Assembly (NCBI GenBank): GCA_021234155.1
Contig: JAJEKV010000024.1
Span: 17,383,030 to 17,447,029, forward strand
Source: Isoetes taiwanensis
Taxonomy: Eukaryota; Streptophyta; Lycopodiopsida; Isoetales; Isoetaceae
Direction: 5' to 3'
DNA: 64,000 nt
Below are positions 1 to 11,089 of this stretch, piece after piece. Under the pieces are notes generated by a model. The model was not told the DNA's origin. It ran no database searches and saw only the letters and a list, made by a program, of their open reading frames with translations. A program made the position numbers and the translations under genes. The first letter of the stretch is position 1; every line of letters starts with the position of its first letter.

Positions 1-433
1 AGCAAACAGGCGTGGAGCTGTTGTAAGTAAGGCCGCATATGAAATAAAAGCCTCCATGTCGAATGCACATGCCGAACCCCAGCCTGTTCTAACGCCATCT
101 ATGGATGGAGCAAGCCTTCCTTACTTTCCCATAGCCGCAACAGCTGCAAAACCTCCCAAAGAGCATGATGTAATAAATTTGAAAATTTACTAGGAATATT
201 CCACCAGGCAGAATCAATTCCGAATGGTGATTGCGCCGCGTGGAATAAAAGGGCAGTGATTTCGTCCGGCGGGATTTGCCGACTGTGATTCACCGGAAGG
301 TATTAAACGAAGGTGTCAGGTACAGATAACGGGGACTCCAAAACGGACCCCATTCCAGGCGGTTGGTGATTCCACGGGAGAGAATTTTCTGCAATGGAAT
401 CACCATAACCAAGGTAACTTTACCTTCACCTGA
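1..433. other. No recognisable gene
   Basis: Short open frames occur on both strands but none resembles a known family or has splice-site support. I see no repeat unit or RNA gene in this stretch. Confidence 0.5.
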
Positions 434-660
434 AGATTTCTTTTAAAAATGTTCTTGGTGATATTTGGTTTTATATTTTTTAAAGGCTAGGTTAGGTCGT
501 GAGAAATCGATACTATTAGCCATTACTTTTTCTTCTCTCCCCCCCTTTTTTTTAATCCTTTGTTTTTAGTGTCTTTTAGTGATCTTGTATATGTTTTAAA
601 TTTTAGGCTTTCTTTTAAAAATGTTCTTGGTGATATTTGCTTTTATGTTTTTTTAAAGGC
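434..660. repeat. Interspersed AT-rich repeat, copy 1
   Basis: A segment with TTTTAAAAATGTTCTTGGTG, a shared AAAGGCTAGG block, AGCCATTACTTTTTCTTCTC and TTTTAGTGTCTTTTAGTGA recurs at 12222-12630. The first block occurs twice here (from about 434 and from about 607) and twice in the other copy. It has no coding capacity. It may be the end of an unidentified transposable element. Confidence 0.6.
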
Positions 661-865
661 TATAATTCCATTTTGTTCTCTTTTATCAAGTATTATCGCG
701 TTTTATTCAAGTTTTGTTGTTAGCTGTCGATCTGCAGAATATTCTGTTGTTTGCACCAGATCGGTGGACACAAATATTTTCAAGCAAAATCCACATGACA
801 CTTTCAATGGTGCAACACACACCAATGGTTGATGCCATAAAAATAAATAAAAAATGCAAACATTG

Positions 866-881
866 GACTGCCGGAATGAAT
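866..881. repeat. Target-site duplication, left copy
   Basis: GACTGCCGGAATGAAT is present here and again at 11090-11105. The left copy is followed directly by a T run, which is the poly(A) tail of a minus-strand retroelement. A 16-bp duplication is typical of L1-type target-primed insertion. Confidence 0.9.
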
Positions 882-2310
882 TTTTTTTTTTACTAACAAA
901 AAGTTTATTAATCAGCAATAATAAGTACAAAAATATTTCTCATCTAATTGTGTAAGCACAAGAGGGTGCTGCTGGAACACGAGCCTGCGACACCATGTGC
1001 TTACTCCATATTAGATAAGCAAAAGGAGATAAGGCTCTGCTTAAGAGTCTAACTGCATTGAACGTGTAACAGCGTCAAATCCGATGTGACTATCGGAATC
1101 TCAAGAGAGTTTGAAGATGTAACTTGGTCCTTTGACAAGACAGTATTATCTTCAGCCAAATCAGCCCATTGAAGTGGAGCAAAGCGACCAGATGCAGCAG
1201 AAGGATCAAAATCATGTCTAGCAAGTGCTGAGGAGAGTTGAGATGCAGAAGTGTTAGAACGCTTAGCTGACATCCGAGGTTGATGAAGAGCAGGTGGATG
1301 TTCAGGTGGAGGATGGGCACCACGACGATCAATGTCCATGCGAGCCTCTTCAACCTGCTCTTGCGACCTCTGAATCTTATTTAACCTTTGCCTCTGTTGA
1401 TCCAGCAGCAGAGGTGTGGGACCAGCGGCTGGAATAGATGTAGAAGAAGTCACGGGGGTTGAGAGACATCCATCGAAGAAGGAGCAGAGCTAGGAGTAGG
1501 ATTTGTAGCAGAGGCAACCGGAGGAGCTTGCTGGTAATACTTATAAAATTGAGCAAAGAGAGGGGTCTCAGGGAACATGAGAACCAGCTCTGGGCCATTG
1601 AACACTTGAATGGAAAGAACATGGGCCCACTTTAAACAACAATTGTCTGAGGCAGATCACGATGAATGAGGCGTGCTACACAAATCTTAGTAATGCCATT
1701 CCTAGGATGGGTCCTATAGCATATCAAGTGGCCTAAGTGAAGTGGTGTTCTCATTGAGCTTTGTAAAATCGTTGAGTACAAAATGATTCCCCTATTTGGG
1801 GTAGAAGTTCTGAAAAAACTTGAAATTTGAGTGCTCCGAAACTAGACAATCATCGAGAGCACAACGAACTAAGAATCACACGATAAAAGATGATTCATCC
1901 ACCGCTTGGTCTATGCAAAAATGAGAAAAATTGGCGACCGCTTCTCATCGGGATGAAAAACCCCGCCCTTTCGGGTTTTCGAGGAAAACCCTAATGAGAA
2001 ACGATCGTCAACGCTCTCGAAGAATGCCGCTAGCATACGTCTGCCGAGAAGTAAGGTGATAAAACAACAAGATGGCTCTGATAACTGAGAGAAATGCGAG
2101 AAATGACCTGCAATGAAAAGTCTGAAAAGAAGAATGACCCATTAGAAAGTTAGAAGCTACAGGCATAGGCACGCATCAAAACGCAATTTTCAAGAATATA
2201 ATAGCACTCGGAGGCTCCAGGGCCACGCCGAGGAAGAAACACAGCCGACCAGCCGGGAACCGTCCGCGAGAAAAGACCATCGTGGGAAAGAACATCCGAC
2301 TAGTGCTGCC

Positions 2311-2386
2311 TCGGAGGCTACAACGCCACGCCGAGAAGAAATTAAATAACAAGTACAGTCTCGGAGGCTACAACGCCACGCCGAGA
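2311..2386. repeat. Short direct repeats of CTCGGAGGCTACAACGCC type
   Basis: CTCGGAGGCTACAACGCCAC followed by GCCGAG occurs at about 2311 and 2359, with a degenerate form near 2208. Each unit begins CTCGG and ends CCGAG, so each could form a small hairpin. It lies inside copy 1 of the tandem element. Confidence 0.7.
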
Positions 2387-2590
2387 GATGATGAAAATGA
2401 AACAATAACCCTGAGGCCACAAAGGCCGCCGAAAAAAATGAAAAATAAGAACACATGTATTTGCAAAGAACATCGCAAAGAAACAATGGAGGATACATCG
2501 CAAAGAAACAATGGAGGACTGACAAATAAGAAACGAGCAACTGCAACAATGTAACGGAATACCTACTACAGATGATTCTCAAGGGAGGGA

Positions 2591-2756
2591 GGATGAGGGA
2601 AACTGGTAGGATAAAGAAGGAGGAGAAAAAACTAGCTCAAGAGAACGCCGATGAACGAAAATGAAAGAAAAGTCGAAATAAATAGGCGATGTGAGGAGAG
2701 ACGTCCCCATCCAAGGAATGTCGGTTCTATTGCTATCGCAATAGAACCGTGGCATT
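2591..2756 (+). repeat. 166-bp 3'-terminal repeat with hairpin (copy 1 end)
   Basis: This is identical by eye to 8431-8596. It contains the inner half of the asymmetric inverted repeat (2706-2720), then GGTTCTATTGC / TATC / GCAATAGAACC (2723-2748), then GTGGCATT. In rolling-circle elements such a hairpin acts as the replication terminator. Confidence 0.85.
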
Positions 2757-3129
2757 CCTAGGATGGGTCCTATAGCATATCAAGTGGCCGATAGAAGAGG
2801 AAAATCCCTAAAAAGAATAGAGCAAACTATGCTGACGGGAGGAACAAGGAGAAAACAAAATGAAGAGAGAAAGCGGCAGAATAGGATGGCTACAATAGAT
2901 CAGGAAAATGGGACAAACAAAAAGGCTAAGCACGATTGATGGAGTGACCAGGGATAATTAGAGCCAAGGAAAACCCCAGGCAAAACAAGAGGTCAAGAGA
3001 AGGCAAAAGAGAACAACCTAGAGAAGAGTAAAAGAACAAATAATAGGAGAGAAAAGGAGAAAAACACGACTAAACAAACCAAATACACCGAGTAGAAACG
3101 TAAAATAAGTGGGACAAAAGATTAAAAAA

Positions 3130-3915
3130 GACCAACAAGAAATGCTAAAGCAAAAGGGAGTTGATGGTACAAATTTGAAACAAAAAATGACAAGAAAAAC
3201 TCGGATCAAGCATGTCAAACAAGTTGAACTGAGTAAGAAAGCTAACGGGTTACTAAGACAATGAGAACATCGCAGACAAACTCAGCAAATAATGACAAAG
3301 TAGATTGAGTATAACCTAACGAAGCCAACTCACATGAGATAAGACCCCAAAGCTGCAAGCATATCTGGCAACCAACCATACAAACGAAAGAGCGCCAAAG
3401 AATAAAAGGAATGAATGGAGAAAAACGATGCAACTATGATGTCATCCGAAAAGACAAACCGAAGAGAATAGAAGGGGGTAATAGAGCAAAACAAAGAAAA
3501 AATTAAAGAAGCAAATAAGAAAAAAGGGAACGAAGAACAGGGGACAAGATGCGAAGAAAAAAGACACAGCCTAAAGGGGCAAATGAGATAAAACTGAAGA
3601 TATGACCAAAACTAAGTGGAATAAAAACAAGCGAAAGTGCTAAAGCAATAGGAGGCTAAAGGGACAAATTCGAACCAAAAACCGACAAGACGAACTTGGA
3701 TGGAGCATGGCAAACAGGATGAACTGAGAAAGAAAGCTAAAGGATTACCAAGGCAATGAGAAGAACCTCGCAAACGAATCATGCAGAACAAACTGAGTAT
3801 AAACTTGACGGAGCCAAGTTACATGAGATAAGACCACAAAAGCAACAAAGCATAACTAATAATCAACTATGAAACCAAAGAGCACCAAAGAATGAAAGGA
3901 GAAGAAAGATGCAAA
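3130..3915. repeat. Diverged internal duplication, offset about 490 bp
   Basis: 3130-3430 and 3620-3915 share a series of blocks in the same order: a GACAAG block, GAACTGAG.AAGAAAGCTAA, CAATGAGAA, GAGCCAA-like blocks, ACATGAGATAAGACC and CCAAAGAAT.AAAGGA. Offset measured at AGATAAGACC is 489 bp. It lies inside copy 2 of the tandem element and is non-coding. Confidence 0.65.
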
Positions 3916-5420
3916 CACTAAGATAGAATGGATGCAATGAAGAGGGGCTCTAAAATATAAAGGATAGAAGCCAAAGGGATTAGTGGAATGGAGGATGAAA
4001 ATATAGAAGTCAATGGGGCTCCAGGGAGAAATGAGAAGGAGAATAAAACATAAAAAGCAACGAGGCAAAGGTTAGGTTGAGCAAATGGGTCAATTGAAAC
4101 TAAATGGCCAACCGATAGAACACCTGAAACAAAAGGAACCCATAGGGTGAAAGATAATGCAGTAAGAAATGAGGTTGCAGGAGATGATGAGACGACAACA
4201 GAGAAAACCGACAAAAATAGTAACCATAAACTGCAAAAAATAATGATAACCAATGACTGCAACATAAAAAGTGACGATAACAACTGCTACTATAGCTAAA
4301 ATCAAACACACATGAACAAAGAGCTACACCTAACTTGTAAGGACAGCAATAATATGTGCTAGATGAATCGTAGCTATAACTTTAAAAAATGCCAAATAAT
4401 GCATATTAAATGAGAGCATCAAGGCCAACAAAAGCAAACTGAATATAAAGCACATCCAAACAACTGGAGAAGGATGAGCAAAAATAGAGGCAAGACAATC
4501 GTATCACTAGACAAAAACAATCATCTAACTGCGTACAACGGCAAGCAATGCGTCCCCCCAACAAAGAATTAATCTAAAAGTTGATCACAAAGAACCTCTA
4601 AAGGATAATAAGCATGACTAAAAGGTGCCTACAAAGGAGAGTCGTGGATGAGACAGTCCTGGATAAGAAAAGCTCAAGAAGGGATGGAACTCATGAAATA
4701 AAAAGCTAACTAAAACCTAGATAGATATGAAAAAATTCATGAAATAACCAAGTAACTAGAGCGAGTAGGAACAGAAGAAAAATGGGAGAAAGCAAGACAA
4801 CTACTTACAAAAATAGTTAGATGCTAAAATGCTGACGAAACTAACTAGACACTAAAAGTGAGCTACGACTGAAGCAAGAAAGGGAGAAGATAAGACTCCA
4901 GCAAATTAGGCGTAAAAAAGGCCAAGGATGCAAATAAACAAACCAGAAGAACAAAATTGAGAAGGGCTAATAGAATATAAAATGGACCACAAGAAGCAAT
5001 GGAATAAAACAATAATAGAAGGAAGGTAATGGGGCAAACGAAGTACAAAAAACCAAGAAGATAGAGAGGAACAGAGGGAAAGGACTAATGTGGCAAAGAC
5101 CTAAAGGAGCCAACTGGAACTAAAGATCTTGGAGGTGCAAATGCAATAATAGAACACTAAGAAAGAGAAGAGCCAAGAAAGTAGGAAAAATAACTAAAGG
5201 AAATACCACGGAACTGAGATAAGCCAGCGGAAGCAAAGATATCCTCTACGATGCATAATAGCCCAAAGGTGCACAAACTAAATTCCAATTCCCACAGAAA
5301 CAATCGAGCAACAAAAAGCTAAAACAAAGATTAAAGTTTGTGAACCCATGCAAGATGCAACCAGAATGCCAAGATTACCAAAATCCAAAATGCATCATTT
5401 CATGCTGGAGAACGTGAAAT

Positions 5421-5612
5421 ATATGCAACAATAAAGTGAATCATGTGCCTAATACAGATCATCAAGCAACATCTGCAGAGCGAACACAACAAGAACGTCA
5501 GTGCAATAATAGGCCAATATGCAACAATAAAATGAACCATGTGCCTAATACAGATCATCAAACAACGTCTGCAGAGCGAACACAACAAGAACGTCAGTGA
5601 AATAATAGGCGA
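5421..5612. repeat. 96-bp tandem duplication
   Basis: A unit starting ATATGCAACAATAAA at 5421 recurs at 5517 with only a few changes. It includes CATGTGCCTAATACAGATCA and ACACAACAAGAACGTCAGTG in both copies. Non-coding. Confidence 0.85.
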
Positions 5613-8430
5613 ACATGTAAAAAATGAAGAAATTATCAATATCCACAACAAAGACCGGAACAAAAATGGGACCAAATGCAGTGGTGGAAGCAGTCCTCAG
5701 AAAGGCTAAATGACGAAGTGGCAAAAGACAACCAGATAATGAGAATGACGAGAATCATTATCTTGATAGAGATAGGATTCGCTTGCTAGCTTCTCATCAC
5801 AATAATGATTAGACAAAGTGGCCTAACAAACATAAGTGGAGCAAAGGAGGGATTGATGGAGGAAGAATGTGAGCATAAAAAATAGAGCATGAAACATGGC
5901 CAACAAACACATAGTCAAACATCCAGCCCATTATGGGAACTAGGAAACACCGCTACATAACACATCAAACAATAAAAGAATAGGACAATCAAAAAACAAT
6001 CTTGAACCAGAATAATAATGGAAGGAACAATGGAACTTGGACAATGGAAAGTACTCACAACCAAACGAAAATATGAACTAGAGAAACAAGGATGTAATGT
6101 CCAAGAGCAAAACCAACATATCCAAATGCACGCATCAAATGAAATAATGAAATTATGAAGAATGTCTAACAATGGAACAACATCTACCAAGTATGGGTGA
6201 CCAAAAGTGGCCGACCATGAATACGTGGAAGCACTAATCATCAAGATGTACCGTGAGTGGCCAAGACGAATAACAATATAAATAAAAGTTCATAACGTAT
6301 AGGGAAATCGCAACAGCACTAGGCTCTTCAATACTTCCAACGAAATCAACAAATGGAATCACACTATGAAATACGAAAAATTGGAAAATGACAAATAGTC
6401 GTCTATGGGGCAAGACCTGTAGTTGACATATTAAATGTGTTAAAATACTACGCCAAATGTCAGCACCAAATGCATAGCAAATCGGATCTACAAACAAACT
6501 GCCTGTAAATATGGGAGATGACTAGCAAAGCTAGAATGGAATGAAAAACAACCATGCCAAATACTAGCACCAAAAAATGGCAATAACCTCCAAGAAGAAG
6601 ACAAAGTGGAGTCCAACCAACCAAAAACTGAGAAAATAAACCGCTAGAAAGAACCCGATTAGCAGCAGAAAATGCAAACGTGACATCACTATGTTTCTAT
6701 GAAAGGCGAATGTGGAAACTATCTTTGCCAGACAGAGAAAACATAAAGAACCGTAAAACACTCAAAGCGATACGGAGAAAAGAGAAGATACGGAGAAAAG
6801 AGAAGAGATCCTGTTACAAAGGTTTCATGAAATTGAAATGACTCGAAACAACCAAATAGCCATAAATATAAAATTGTCTAATATTTACCTGAAACGACCT
6901 CCATCCCGACATGTCCAATGGAAATCAAAACCTCCATCTGTACATTCCAAAGGGAAAACCTATTCCCAAAGCCAAACATATAGAAAAGAAAGGGAGAATA
7001 TTGAGAGTGGCCCCAATTAGCAAGGGGGATTCCCAAATAAGTATCCCGGCGGAGACACAATGGAAATGAACTAGACAAATCAAAAATCGCTTGAAGTAAG
7101 AAGGGAAGAAAAAATGTTCAAATCCTGTCTGCGCACAATAAACACATTAGATAACCACTTCCACCAACAAAAGACTACTGGAGACTTTTTAGTAAAAATT
7201 AAATAACATAGAGCATATAAAGACCATCCGACAGATCTGTGCACAACTGAAGAGGTTATGACTGCTGGACCCAACCTAGAAGGGCCACATGGCAGTCCTG
7301 GCATGCCAAAACCATGAAAGCAAAGGCGGTGGCCATCAATTCCCTGATAAAAATTGCAAGATGACTATCTGATTCACTCCATAACCATGCAAATACAGAG
7401 GAAGCTGCCAGCCATAAAAGCAAACGTGGAATTCTATAGACTTGCAGCCTGCTTTAACAAGGCAGAAGAATTTAAATAGTAGATTAAGCAAGAAGGCACA
7501 GATTGTAGGCCATAATCGAGTCAGGAAGACGGAAGGCTACAACTTTCTGCAAGAACACGGGTTAAAGCAACAGGAAACGAGGCCTAAAACTAGATGTTCA
7601 GAGGCAGCGGATGATGGCATATATGCAGCCCAAGAATCCCAGCCCATCACCTTAGAGCCTAAGCTATCACTACTGGTGAATCGGATTACCCAAAGCATAT
7701 AAAAGGACAGAGGACCAGAAAAAACGACCCACAGAATGGTTCACAGTCAAAGGAAAAAAGCATCAATTGGGTATGAATCTGGCCAAAGACAAAGAAACTG
7801 GAGAACAGATCCGGACCCACAAAACTAGAACAGACATATCAGAACGGAAAAGGAAATGGCCCGTCTGGGTCATGGAACAACTCCCGAAGAAACAACAGAA
7901 CAAGAGGATTCAAACATCAATCCTTAGTGGCAGGCGAATCTGGCTGCGACATATCGAACAGAAAATAACTAAAAAACAAATAGGGACAACCACAATAAAC
8001 AGGGATATAGAAGCACCGGATAAAACCATCAACAATCAGATAAAAAACTAACCGATCGTGATGAATCATGCTCGCAATCCTCAACCGGAAGCCCAAAACC
8101 TGTCTGAACCTATGGCAACCAAGCATCGAGCAAAGGATACCTCTGTCCGAAGGAAACACAAGCAAACCTAGCGCAAAGCAACCCAATTAGTCGGTGGAAA
8201 ATCGATTCATACCTGGAAAGTCGTCGGATGCAAGTCGGTGGAAAACACACAATTCCTTGGATGCAAGTCGTCCCTGCCAAGAAGTGTTTGGAGGTAAATC
8301 GCTCCACAAAAAACACTGGCCTTAGATCTAGCTAGCGTGATTCTAAAAACACAAAGTTTTGGATGCAGAGCAGAGGCGTGCGTGTATAAGCTAGGAAGAG
8401 ATAAGTCCCCAAAACAAAAGCTAGAGAGAT

Positions 8431-8596
8431 GGATGAGGGAAACTGGTAGGATAAAGAAGGAGGAGAAAAAACTAGCTCAAGAGAACGCCGATGAACGAAA
8501 ATGAAAGAAAAGTCGAAATAAATAGGCGATGTGAGGAGAGACGTCCCCATCCAAGGAATGTCGGTTCTATTGCTATCGCAATAGAACCGTGGCATT
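8431..8596 (+). repeat. 166-bp 3'-terminal repeat with hairpin (copy 2 end)
   Basis: This is the second copy of the 166-bp repeat at 2591-2756. The hairpin stem is 8563-8573 with 8578-8588. It is followed by GGTT, the resumed LINE ORF1. The lack of visible divergence suggests the two copies are recent or arose together. Confidence 0.85.
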
Positions 8597-8918
8597 GGTT
8601 ATATCATGTTGCAGGTGAAGTCCAATCTCACTAGCAATAGCAGAAATGAACTTAGAATCTTGAAACTATGGAGGAAAATCTTCAATAGCAATCTAGAATG
8701 GGGCACGCAAGGCACCTGGCTTACCTGGAAAAGAGCCAGGAACATACTGCTGATACAACAAGAAATGTTTCCATAGAGGATCAACACCTGGTTTTATGAG
8801 TTTAGCCACCGGCTTAGGAGACTCAAATATTAGGAGAAAACAATGTTGATCTTTGGCCACAAGCTTGATCGATTGATATGCAGGAAGCTCTAATTTGTGG
8901 AGATGCACAGATAACCAA

Positions 8919-8926
8919 GATCCAAC
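8919..8926. repeat. 8-bp target duplication of MITE, left copy
   Basis: GATCCAAC is repeated at 9655-9662, flanking the inverted-repeat element between them. Confidence 0.85.
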
Positions 8927-9654
8927 CATGGAATAAAATAACGGCTAAGTTTAGCCAAATAGCTAATTTGCAGCATTTTTGCCAAGAAAAATGGCTAAAG
9001 TAAATGGGAAAAAATGCCAAAAATAAGAGAATTTTAGCCCAATTTTTTTGCCAACCAATTGAGATTCTACATTGAATAGCTAAACCTCCACCTCCAAAAA
9101 GCTCCACAAGGACATCGATTAGCTAAACCTAATAAAGAGTGGGCTTGAAAAAATGGACCGATTAGCCTAGAAACCGACACTAGGATATGTAGGAACTTTA
9201 AGAAATTACCAAGCAGAATTCAATTTTTCTTTTTGTATTAGTTTTTTCTTATTCTAGATATGAAGTTGGAGCATAGAGAGATGATCATATCTAGAAGGAA
9301 CAATGTGCTCTTTCTTGTTGAGTTTTGAACATGTTTATGTAATAATTTATGTCTTTGTTGCTTCTTTAGATAAAGGAAGTTATAACAATGATTATAATTT
9401 AGTAAAAAATGCTATATTATGTTGATTCCCATTATGCCTTTATCCAAAGACTTGGATTTTTTAAAATTAGCATAGTGCAATGGCTAATATTTGCCTCTCC
9501 ATTTTGTGAAAGTTTAGCCAAAGGTAAGCAACCATGATGGAGAAAAATCATCTAGTTTAGCCAAGCCTTAGAAAGTTCTACCTCCAACTTGAAGGTATTT
9601 TAGCCAAACCTATTTTGGCTACACCAAAATATAGGAGTAGTAATTTATTCCATG
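8927..9654. mobile_element. hAT-like MITE, 728 bp
   Basis: It begins CATGGAATAAA and ends TTTATTCCATG, a perfect 11-bp terminal inverted repeat. The flanking 8-bp duplication (8919-8926, 9655-9662) is the hAT length. The element is AT-rich and non-coding. Its ends carry many copies of TTAGCCAA / TTGGCTAA in both orientations, which may be transposase-binding sites. It interrupts the ORF1 of the surrounding retroelement. The third terminal base does not fit the usual hAT end exactly, so the superfamily is probable but not certain. Confidence 0.8.
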
Positions 9655-11089
9655 GATCCAACGCGCTTCAGATCCAAGAAGGGGCCAATGAAGTAACAAA
9701 CAAAGAGCGTGCAACTAATTGCTCCACATGACGACAGTGAGTCTCATGACTGATTTGCACTACAGGGGCCCCAAAGCGCTCAAAAGTTGACCTGCACTCC
9801 TGAACCTCATAAGAAATTTCAGCTGGTGGTAACAAAATATTTATGGAGTCCTGCTTGGCTTGCAACTGCTAAAGATAGGATGCAATTTCTTTCTTATTAT
9901 TGTCCACCATGATGGCAATGGCCTCTGAGACACGAAGTGAGGTGGCTGGAGATGACACACCTTTGCATAGCTACTCAGAGAAGCGGACACCTGTAACCCT
10001 TGCCACTGTGTCAGAAGACCTCCTAGGTGTAGAGTCGAGACATGCGGCGTAGATGAAGAAAAAGGAATCCCAGGCTTGTTCGAGGAAAGAGGGGGAAACT
10101 CCTCCTGCCTTGAGGAACCTCCAACGTGCGTTGGATGTTCTTTTTGTCCAGAAGGGCCTCCTTCATGTGAGAGACTCCCAACATGTGTTGGGGATGCAAG
10201 TTGTGTCACATTCTTTTGAGCAGGAGCTACTAATCTCATTTGTTCTGAAGAACTTCCAACATGTGTTGGAGGTGCCTTTGGAAGTACCAACTTTCCAGAG
10301 GAGCTTTCCAGGGTCACCTGTACCACACTGCCTCTAGAATCATGAGATATAGGGTCAGACGCTGGAATAGCAAGCTGAGAAGAGGAAAGAGCGGAAGCTG
10401 CTGCCTCATTGAACTAGGTACACATATGCTACTAGAAGGAATAGGAGCATGAGGCTCAATGGATTGAGGTGCACAGAAGCCTGCCTCTCCAGCCCCTCAG
10501 ATCCAACTGCCACTGATGATACCAAATTCTTTGGAGAAGAAGGGACACCTTCACGAGCCAGTTTGTGGGCATCTCGAACGCTAATCTTTGGAGAATCTAG
10601 AGCATATTCTCTTCCACCATTGCCCTGTATTCCATTAGGATTACCAGAGGAGCGCTTGTAAGGACTACGAGTTGCTTTTGCCATCTCCACTAAAAGGGGG
10701 CCGAGATTCTAGAGCTCTACAGTCCCCCACCAACCAGTAACTTCTGAAAACTTTAAGCACCGTTAAAAGTAACACCCCACAAACTTTCCAACGAGCCTAA
10801 GCACGCCTAAAACTGCCACCAAATGCAGGAGTTATGGCAAAAAGAAGATTGCAGCCAAACCCTAACACCGCCAATAAAGGGCCGGAGCTGTCAGGCGATT
10901 TCTGCTGCCAAAACAGTCTAACCATCATACAAGCTTTATATTAACAGACAAAGCACGAGCTTTCCAACGAGCCCATAATCACTCAAATCTGACATGGGAA
11001 TCAAAAGTTATGTGAAAACGAACGGTGCTAAAACCCTAGGCACCATCACCAGCGCCCTTCAGCCCCTTTATGGGCTGGCATCTCTAATC

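Larger units (their letters stand above)
1701..2756 (+). mobile_element. Helentron/Helitron2-like element, copy 1 (1056 bp)
   Basis: It starts CCTAGGATGGGTCC and ends ...GTGGCATT, and it abuts a second copy head to tail at 2757. The first 33 bases (1701-1733) equal 2757-2789, and the last 166 bases (2591-2756) equal 8431-8596. The 5' end CATTCCTAGGATGGG (1697-1711) is the inverse, 14 of 15, of 2706-2720. That makes an asymmetric terminal inverted repeat, because on the 3' side it lies about 36 bp inside the end. A hairpin with an 11-bp stem (2723-2733 with 2738-2748, loop TATC) stands 8 bp before the 3' end. No ORF. These traits are known for Helentron/Helitron2 rolling-circle elements; the assignment here is an inference. 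Confidence 0.6.
2757..8596 (+). mobile_element. Helentron/Helitron2-like element, copy 2 (5840 bp)
   Basis: It has the same 33-bp start and 166-bp end as the adjoining copy 1, but a different and much longer interior. No Rep/helicase or other protein domain is visible, so it is non-autonomous. The interior is markedly A- and purine-rich on the plus strand from about 2800 to 7000, with degenerate internal duplications. Right of it the interrupted LINE ORF1 resumes in frame. The only repeated target sequence is CATT, which is shared with the element end, so either a 4-bp duplication or insertion without duplication is possible. Confidence 0.58.
1049..10690 (-). pseudogene. LINE ORF1 (DUF4283-like gag), broken
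   Basis: The frame starts at 10690 and ends near 1049, in three pieces: 10690-9655, 8926-8597 and 1700-1049. The N-terminal part (10690-9841) carries three PTHVGS-type repeats. Across the large insertion the reading 'SAIASEIGL..HDITN' (to 8597) continues as 'ITKICVARLIHRDLPQ' (from 1700), which matches the C-terminal half of the DUF4283 domain found in plant L1 ORF1 proteins. The C-terminal part is Pro/Ser-rich and ends in a normal stop near 1049. Frameshifts occur near 10400, 9690 and 1600, and a stop at about 8693. It is non-functional now, whatever its original role in RNA binding. Confidence 0.7.
882..11089 (-). mobile_element. L1-type ORF1-only retroelement with nested insertions
   Basis: The boundaries are set by a 16-bp perfect target duplication and a poly(A) tail (T run 881-891 on plus) preceded by AATAAA. 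Removing the nested elements (1701-8596, and 8927-9654 with one copy of its duplication) leaves about 2.6 kb: a 5' leader of about 400 bp (11089-10691), one ORF1-like frame, and a 3' UTR of about 160 bp. No endonuclease or reverse transcriptase is present. The L1-like tail and duplication mean it was probably copied in trans by an L1 LINE. The sharp 5' boundary suggests a full-length copy and not a random truncation. An old internal deletion of ORF2 cannot be excluded. Confidence 0.8.

Noticed and set aside
3018-6761. Many hydrophobic minus frames suggesting membrane proteins
   Set aside because: They arise from the pyrimidine-rich minus strand (Phe/Leu/Ser codons) of the non-coding element, with no conserved motif and frequent stops.
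2591-8596. 166-bp direct repeats as LTRs of one retrotransposon
   Set aside because: They lack TG...CA ends and a primer-binding site. The 33-bp starts at 1701 and 2757 show instead that each 166-bp block is the 3' end of a separate element.
10053-10337. Plus-strand frame over the ORF1 region
   Set aside because: It is antisense to the minus ORF1 and carries no recognisable domain.
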